Source: CAUZIB01 sp963578805 (GTDB lineage Bacteria; Acidobacteriota; Vicinamibacteria; Vicinamibacterales; UBA8438). From it: 64,000 bases of DNA. The position numbers and the translations under genes are program-made. The notes below the pieces were generated by a model. It ran no database searches. It had not been told where the DNA came from and saw only the letters and a list, made by a program, of their open reading frames with translations. Positions within the stretch are counted from its first letter, which is position 1; each line of letters starts with the position of its first letter. The stretch is from positions 1-64,000 of the forward strand of contig CAUZDY010000017.1 of NCBI GenBank assembly GCA_963578805.1, given 5' to 3'. Positions 59,127 to 64,000 of the stretch are shown in pieces.

Positions 59127-60398
59127 ATGTCTTATCTGTCTCGCATTGAGATTCTTGATCCAACCCGTCGTCGTTTTTTGCGCGGCATCGGAGGATTCGC
59201 TGCGATGGCAGCATCGGTAGGCCCGACACGAGCTCTTGCAACCCAAGCCGAGCGCGTCGAAATCCGCGAGGTTAATGCGTATCCGATCTACATCAACCAA
59301 AGGTCTGACGGACTACTTAACCCACCAACCTTCAACGACGACGACGACCCTCGGCGCTGGAGCTACGGTGGCCCGTTCGAGCAACTGCCTTCGGCCATCA
59401 TTGCGGTCGTGAAGACCGACCAGGGAATCACCGGCTTCGGAATGGGCGCCGGCGGCACCGCGGCGCGGGAGATCATCGACGGTCATCTGAAACACCTCTT
59501 GATCGGTACCAACGCGCTCAACCCAGATCAACTTTGGGACCAAATGTACACCTCGGGCGTTCTCTATGGACGCCGCGGGTTGTTTACGATGGCTTTGAGT
59601 GCCGTGGACAACGCCGTGTGGGATATTGTAGGTAAGCACTCCGGACGTCCCGTCACGCAACTCATAGGCGGTACACCACGCGACCGACTACCGCTCTACC
59701 AGACTGGTGGGAACATAAGCGAGGGTAAAGCACGCGGGATTCGTAACTTCAAGCTGTTGGCCCGCGTCGGCCCACATACGACTCCAGCCGACCAACAACG
59801 ATTCGTCGATATGATCCTGGCAGCACGAGATGAGTTGGGACCCGATGGCAATTTGATGACCGACTGCGTCTCGCGGAACGGAACCGTTGAGTGGGCTGTC
59901 GGCTTCGCGGAACAGGTACGTCCGGCCAATCTCTATTTTATGGAGGAACTTCTTTCACCTGACGATGTCTTCGGTTACGCCGAACTAGTCAGACGTATCG
60001 GCGGTGAAGGGCCGCAGTGGACCCGTGTTGCGTGTGGCGAACACGAATATACCGAACATGGATTCAACGTCCTTGTACAGAACCAAGCGGCTGAAATTCT
60101 GCAACCCGACATTACCTGGTGCGGTGGTTTGACAGCCGCAAAGCGAATCCGAGATCTCGTTGAAGCAGCCGGACTTGAGTTAATTCCGCATCGTGGAGGA
60201 AGCGTCTGGGGGCTACCGATCGCACTTACGGCCTCGACCTGCACAATGGCGGAAAGCTTCCCGGCAGGTTCACCGATCCTGGATGCCATGATGGCCCCAT
60301 TCGACAACGGCCATTACGTTGCTCCAACAGCACCAGGATTTGGAAGTAACTTGACCGAGAAAATGGTACTGGAATCTCGCTTGCCTGGAACCTACTAG
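59127..60398 (+). CDS. Tat-exported enolase-superfamily protein (mandelate racemase/muconate lactonizing type)
   Basis: The ATG at 59127 follows a GTG at 59124; the 423-residue product opens with a twin-arginine signal (TRRRFLRGIGGFAAMA) ending near ALATQ. The enolase fold shows the N-terminal capping domain, the barrel and the metal ligands: Asp in MTDCVSRNG, Glu in MEELL, Glu in CGEHEYTEHG. LIPHRGGSVWGLP supplies a candidate catalytic His. Overall it resembles rhamnonate-dehydratase-like acid-sugar dehydratases, but the exact substrate is unknown. A folded, cofactor-free export by Tat to the periplasm is expected. Between it and the rhodanese gene lie 260 bp without a gene. Confidence 0.88.
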   Translation: MSYLSRIEILDPTRRRFLRGIGGFAAMAASVGPTRALATQAERVEIREVNAYPIYINQRSDGLLNPPTFNDDDDPRRWSYGGPFEQLPSAIIAVVKTDQGITGFGMGAGGTAAREIIDGHLKHLLIGTNALNPDQLWDQMYTSGVLYGRRGLFTMALSAVDNAVWDIVGKHSGRPVTQLIGGTPRDRLPLYQTGGNISEGKARGIRNFKLLARVGPHTTPADQQRFVDMILAARDELGPDGNLMTDCVSRNGTVEWAVGFAEQVRPANLYFMEELLSPDDVFGYAELVRRIGGEGPQWTRVACGEHEYTEHGFNVLVQNQAAEILQPDITWCGGLTAAKRIRDLVEAAGLELIPHRGGSVWGLPIALTASTCTMAESFPAGSPILDAMMAPFDNGHYVAPTAPGFGSNLTEKMVLESRLPGTY

Positions 60399-60561
60399 TC
60401 TTCTTTCCAGGGATTGTTCGAGAATTTCGAAAGCTTCACCCACAAGGCACGCACGGGCATCTTCAGCGCCACCAAACCGCTTTGGTTCGAGCGGAGTCGA
60501 TAACACTGACCCGGTCCGTGCTACGATGGCGCCGGCGAAGAACAGCAGCGGGAGGTTCACG

Positions 60562-62376
60562 ATGAAGGAGTGGAGTACGGGTTCCCTTCTCACCGCTTGG
60601 AGTGGGCTTGCGACGCTGCTTGTCAGCTTCGCCACCGCGCCTGCCGCGTTCGCGCAGGAGTTTCCGATCTCGCCCCCTCCCCGTAACGACATTCGAATCG
60701 AGAACCGCATACCCATTCCGATGCGCGACGGCGTGACGCTGTATGCTGACGTCTACCGTCCGGCGCAGGACGGCCAGTACCCGGTCATCGTCTCCCGCAC
60801 GCCCTATTCGACGGAGCGCTTTCCCAGCGCGTACGCCGCGGCCGTGTACTTCTCGCGACGAGGCTATGTCTATGTGTTCCAGGACGTCCGGGGGCGACAC
60901 GAGTCGGAAGGCCGGTGGGAGCCGTTACGGGACGATATCGAGGACGGCTACGACACCATCGAATGGGCGGCCAGGCAGCGCTGGTCGAACGGGAAGGTCG
61001 GTATGGAGGGCGGCTCTTATCTGGGCCACGTGCAGTGGCGCGCCGCCCAGGCCCAACCGCCACACCTGGTCGCGATCTTCCCGCGCGTCGCCTCAACGAG
61101 CGTCTACCACGACTGGATCACCGTGAACGGCGGCTGGCGTCTCGCCTTCAACTTCGGCTGGGGGCCCGTACGACAGGAATCCCGGATCATGCAGAACACC
61201 GGGCCCCATTCGATACCCGGCGGACCCGACGGCATCAGCTACGACAAGGTCATCTGGCACCTGCCCCTCAACGATATGCAGGGTCTGGTCGGCCGGAACG
61301 CTCAGTTCTATAAGGACTGGCTCGCTCATCCGGATTACGACGCGTATTGGCAGAAACTGAATGTCGAAGAGCATTTCGACAAGATCACCGTACCAGTTCA
61401 CACGATGGGCGGATTCTTCGACATTTTCGCGCAGGGAACATTGCGTGGTTATGAGGGTGTCAGCAAGCAGGGCGCCACCGAGAAGGCCCGCACCGGGAGC
61501 CACATGGTCATCGGTCCCTGGGAGCACGGCGTCTCCCAGGTGGTGGGTGAAATGGATTGGGGCGAGGCCGCCGTGGTTGACACCAACGCGTTGGCGCTGC
61601 GCTGGTTCGACTACTGGCTCAAAGACATCGACAACGGCTTGGACCGCGAGCCGCCAGTGAAAGTGTTTGTGATGGGCCGCAACGAGTGGCGGTACGAGAA
61701 CGAGTACCCCCCGGTGCGCGCCCAATATCGCCCACTATACCTGCACAGCGAGGGCGCGGCGAACGGTTCGACCGGTGACGGCCGGCTGTCGTGGACGCCG
61801 CCCACAGACGGCGCCGAGACCGACCACTATCGCTACGATCCACGGGATCCCGTGCCCAGTCTCGGTGGCGCAAACTGCTGCGGTGTGGCGACCTCCTCCG
61901 GTGTGCGCGACCAGCGTCCGATCGAGCACCGGTCCGACGTACTCGTGTACACGACCGAGTTCCTCACGGAGGACCTCGAAGTCATCGGCCCGGTCAAGCT
62001 CGTGCTGTACGCGGCTTCCAGCGCGGTCGACACAGACTTCGTGGCCAAGCTGATCGACGTCTATCCGGACGGCCGCGCGATCAACGTGGCCGAGGGAATT
62101 CTCCGGGCCCGCTACCGCAACAGCCTCAGCCACCCTGAGATGATGGAGCAGGGCGAGATCTACAAGATGGAGGTCGATCTCATCGGCACGGCAAACCTGT
62201 TCCGGGAGGGACACCGCATTCGCGTGCATGTGACCAGCAGTCACTTCCCTCAGTTCACCCGGAACTTGAACACCGGCGAACCATTCGGGACGAGCGACGT
62301 GATGACGGTCGCCGAGCAGACGATTCATCATTCAGCAGACCGACCGTCGCATGTGATGCTGCCGGTCATTCCGTAG
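60562..62376 (+). CDS. Secreted CocE/NonD-family hydrolase (X-Pro dipeptidyl-peptidase S15 type)
   Basis: From the ATG at 60562, preceded by GGGAGGTTCAC, the protein has 604 residues; an upstream ATG at 60526 lacks a ribosome binding site. A signal peptide ends near AAFAQ. The alpha/beta hydrolase catalytic residues are the Ser in MEGGSYLG, Asp in GGFFDIF and His in GPWEHG. The C-terminal jelly-roll domain, starting near VKVFVMGRNEWR, is typical of cocaine-esterase/X-Pro peptidases. Substrates may be peptides with proline, or esters and amides. It is a stand-alone gene, convergent with the truncated peptidase gene. Confidence 0.93.
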   Translation: MKEWSTGSLLTAWSGLATLLVSFATAPAAFAQEFPISPPPRNDIRIENRIPIPMRDGVTLYADVYRPAQDGQYPVIVSRTPYSTERFPSAYAAAVYFSRRGYVYVFQDVRGRHESEGRWEPLRDDIEDGYDTIEWAARQRWSNGKVGMEGGSYLGHVQWRAAQAQPPHLVAIFPRVASTSVYHDWITVNGGWRLAFNFGWGPVRQESRIMQNTGPHSIPGGPDGISYDKVIWHLPLNDMQGLVGRNAQFYKDWLAHPDYDAYWQKLNVEEHFDKITVPVHTMGGFFDIFAQGTLRGYEGVSKQGATEKARTGSHMVIGPWEHGVSQVVGEMDWGEAAVVDTNALALRWFDYWLKDIDNGLDREPPVKVFVMGRNEWRYENEYPPVRAQYRPLYLHSEGAANGSTGDGRLSWTPPTDGAETDHYRYDPRDPVPSLGGANCCGVATSSGVRDQRPIEHRSDVLVYTTEFLTEDLEVIGPVKLVLYAASSAVDTDFVAKLIDVYPDGRAINVAEGILRARYRNSLSHPEMMEQGEIYKMEVDLIGTANLFREGHRIRVHVTSSHFPQFTRNLNTGEPFGTSDVMTVAEQTIHHSADRPSHVMLPVIP

Positions 62377-62461
62377 ACGCGATCGTCCTCCAGACCTCTC
62401 GGTGTGGTGCAAGGACCCTTTTGTGTGTGCATATGGTCAATCTGAGGTTGCTCGGCTCGCC

Positions 62462-62956
62462 CTAGGGCATGGTGAGGACCTCGGCAAACAGCTCGATTCC
62501 GTACCAGAGATTCCCCAGCCGCAGGTTCTCGTCGGGTGCATGCTGGTTGTTGTCATGATTGGCAATAGGCACGACGATCGCCGGCTTCTGCCAGACGTCG
62601 GTAAAGAGCGCGATCGGCAGCGTTCCGCCCAATCCTGGCGACAACACCAACGCGCCTTCTGCGAACGAGCGGTCGGCCGCCTCGGTCGCGGCCGCAATGA
62701 CCTGTTGAACAAACGGATCCGACATGGACGTCCGAGCGGCCACTGATCCTCCGCCTCCCGTCACCTTGGCGATACGAGGATAGCGACGCCGCGTCTCCAT
62801 GTCGGGGTCTTCCGTCACCACGTGGAAACCTTGCCGGACGATGTGTTCGACGATGAGCGCGCGCAGCCGCGCCGGTTCGTTTCCCTGCACCAGTCGTATA
62901 CCCAGAGCCGCCACGGCACGGTTCGGGATGATGTTGCGAGCGAGCGCGTCACGCAT
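62462..62956 (-). pseudogene. Truncated M20-family peptidase gene (3' part only)
   Basis: About 165 codons remain of an M20 dipeptidase: ARNIIPNRAVAALGIRLVQG (start of the dimerisation domain end), GGGGSVAARTSMSDPFV and the C-terminal metal-binding HDNNQHAPDENLRLGNLWYG. The catalytic N-terminal domain is absent: upstream of about 62956 the frame continues with unrelated residues (RPDRFAILCFCRH) and within 80 bp reaches the end of recQ. The open frame begins at 63004. The junction probably reflects a deletion that removed the 5' half. Confidence 0.8.
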
Positions 62957-63033
62957 GTGACGACAGAAACAGAGAATGGCGAAGCGATCAGGACGCAGTA
63001 ACAAGGTGGTCGGAGCGGTGTTCGTCCTGGCGT

Positions 63034-64000
63034 TCAGGAGTAGCTTCGAATAGCCGCGAGAAAAGTTTCTCCGAGGTCCTCCGCCTTCCGGGCGCCAACG
63101 CCCTTGACGGCCAGGAGCGCGTCGAGGGAGGTGGGACGTAGTCGTGCCATATCCCGAAGGGTTGCATCGTGAAAAATTACGTATGGCGGCACGCCCCGCG
63201 CCTGCGCGATCTCGAGGCGCACGGCACGCAACCGATCAAAGAGGTCACGATCGACGCCCTCCCACGATTCGGCCTCCGCCCGCGACCGTGCTCGTGTTAC
63301 TGCCTTCCGGAGAGGACGCTGCCGCGCGAGCCTCAGGTCTGAGCACCGCGTCTCGTCCTTCAGACATTCGAGACCGGCGGATGTGAGCGCGAGCACGGGA
63401 TACTCGCTTCCAGCTTGTCTCAGCAGCCCCAGCCCGGTGAGCTGTTCGATGTAGCCGCGGACCTCGGTGACCGACGCGTCAGGAAGCAGACCAAACGTAC
63501 TCAGCCTTTCGTGCCCTCTGGCAACAACCTGCTCGGAGGTGTGTCCTCGTAGGATATTCGCGACGTGCGTCGCACCGAATCGCTGCTCGACTCGGGCGAC
63601 GCACGACAGGATCTTGCGGGCGAGCGCGGTTGGGTTGGCGACGGTCTCGAGTTCGTCGAGGCAGTAGTCACAGGCCGCGCAACCGTTCTGGCCACCGTTC
63701 CTGTCAGCCGGATACTCGTCCCCGAAGTACTTGGCGAGATGCGAATGACGACAGCCCACCCCGGTCGCGTAACGCTCCATCTGCCGCAAGAGAGTGTCGT
63801 TGGCGGGGGAGAGCTCGCCGCTTCGCTCGAGCATCAGACGCCACTTCATGAAATCGGCCGCCGAGGAGATCAGCACGCATTCGGCCTCGAGTCCGTCTCG
63901 GCCTGCGCGTCCAGACTCCTGCTGGTAGTGTTCGAGTGAGCGCGGAGCGCCGGCGTGGACGACGAACCGGACGTTCGATCGGTCGATGCCCATACCAAAG
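63034..64000 (-). CDS. recQ: RecQ ATP-dependent DNA helicase, 3' part, running off the window
   Basis: The frame is open past the right edge (reading FGMGIDRSNVRFV at the border), so only the last about 320 residues are visible. They contain helicase motif VI (YQQESGRAGRDG), the zinc-binding RQC region (CRHSHLAKYFGDE, then CAACDYC), the winged-helix part, and a C-terminal HRDC domain (LFDRLRAVRLEIAQARGVPP, then LLAVKGVGARKAEDLGETFL). RecQ unwinds DNA in recombination and replication repair. Directly downstream lies the truncated M20 gene. The stop leaves a complete HRDC end. Confidence 0.95.
   Translation of the reverse strand, partial: FGMGIDRSNVRFVVHAGAPRSLEHYQQESGRAGRDGLEAECVLISSAADFMKWRLMLERSGELSPANDTLLRQMERYATGVGCRHSHLAKYFGDEYPADRNGGQNGCAACDYCLDELETVANPTALARKILSCVARVEQRFGATHVANILRGHTSEQVVARGHERLSTFGLLPDASVTEVRGYIEQLTGLGLLRQAGSEYPVLALTSAGLECLKDETRCSDLRLARQRPLRKAVTRARSRAEAESWEGVDRDLFDRLRAVRLEIAQARGVPPYVIFHDATLRDMARLRPTSLDALLAVKGVGARKAEDLGETFLAAIRSYS

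Noticed and set aside
1..64000. CRISPR arrays, tRNA or rRNA genes, insertion sequences
   Set aside because: Reading through the window I saw no regularly spaced repeats, no tRNA T-arm/CCA pattern, no rRNA-like stretch and no transposase motif.

Overview
The window looks like a chromosomal segment of a GC-rich bacterium with a Gram-negative envelope. Several markers suggest an Acidobacteriota lineage close to Vicinamibacterales: a CBM9/DUF5916 outer-membrane protein, a family of secreted proteins opening with 'PDGHPDLQGVW', a creatininase-family protein of the EQNG type, and secreted S15 and enolase-superfamily enzymes. This placement is an inference; no rRNA or other phylogenetic marker is present. 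I found no tRNA, rRNA, CRISPR array, transposase or phage gene.

Layout. 0.9-15.4 kb is mostly housekeeping and metabolism: S-adenosylhomocysteinase, a DEAD-box RNA helicase, a DUF5916 outer-membrane protein, a three-gene sodium-pumping decarboxylase operon (oadG-oadA-oadB order), a cytochrome c/cupredoxin lipoprotein, an RlmI-like methyltransferase, a VOC protein and a secreted 'PDLQGVW' protein. 16-50.7 kb is a large surface-polysaccharide locus. It starts with an O-antigen ligase/polymerase-like protein and a CDP-3,6-dideoxyhexose module (RfbH, a reductase, RfbG, RfbF) followed by a C-methyltransferase, a Gmm-like Nudix protein, an SDR and an aldo-keto reductase. Next come an unusual radical-SAM cassette, a divergent pair of membrane and GT2 glycosyltransferases, and a NeuB-SAF-cupin/HAD/ThDP-enzyme trio. 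It ends with a run of glycosyltransferases plus a second Wzy-like protein, a flippase, a DUF1972 glycosyltransferase, the initiating phosphoglycosyltransferase and a large Wzz-like protein. Together these could make activated branched deoxysugars and possibly a nonulosonic-type acid, build a lipid-linked repeat, flip it and polymerise it.

51-64 kb is a mixed region: a creatininase-family protein, an SbcD/YhaO nuclease with its SbcC/YhaN ATPase, a DinB-fold protein, small secreted proteins, an enolase-superfamily enzyme, an S15 hydrolase, a truncated M20 peptidase and the 3' part of recQ, which runs off the right edge.

Two themes stand out. First, a small exported rhodanese at 58.4-58.9 kb has an in-frame TGA exactly at the catalytic cysteine, followed at suitable distance by a hairpin resembling a bacterial SECIS; it is probably a selenoprotein that simple ORF callers truncate. 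Second, gene remnants are common: pieces of neuB, a ThDP enzyme, two glycosyltransferases, a TPR gene, a 'PDLQGVW' gene and an M20 peptidase. This implies repeated gene turnover, above all inside the polysaccharide locus. Homology statements rest on motif recognition by eye, since no database search was possible.
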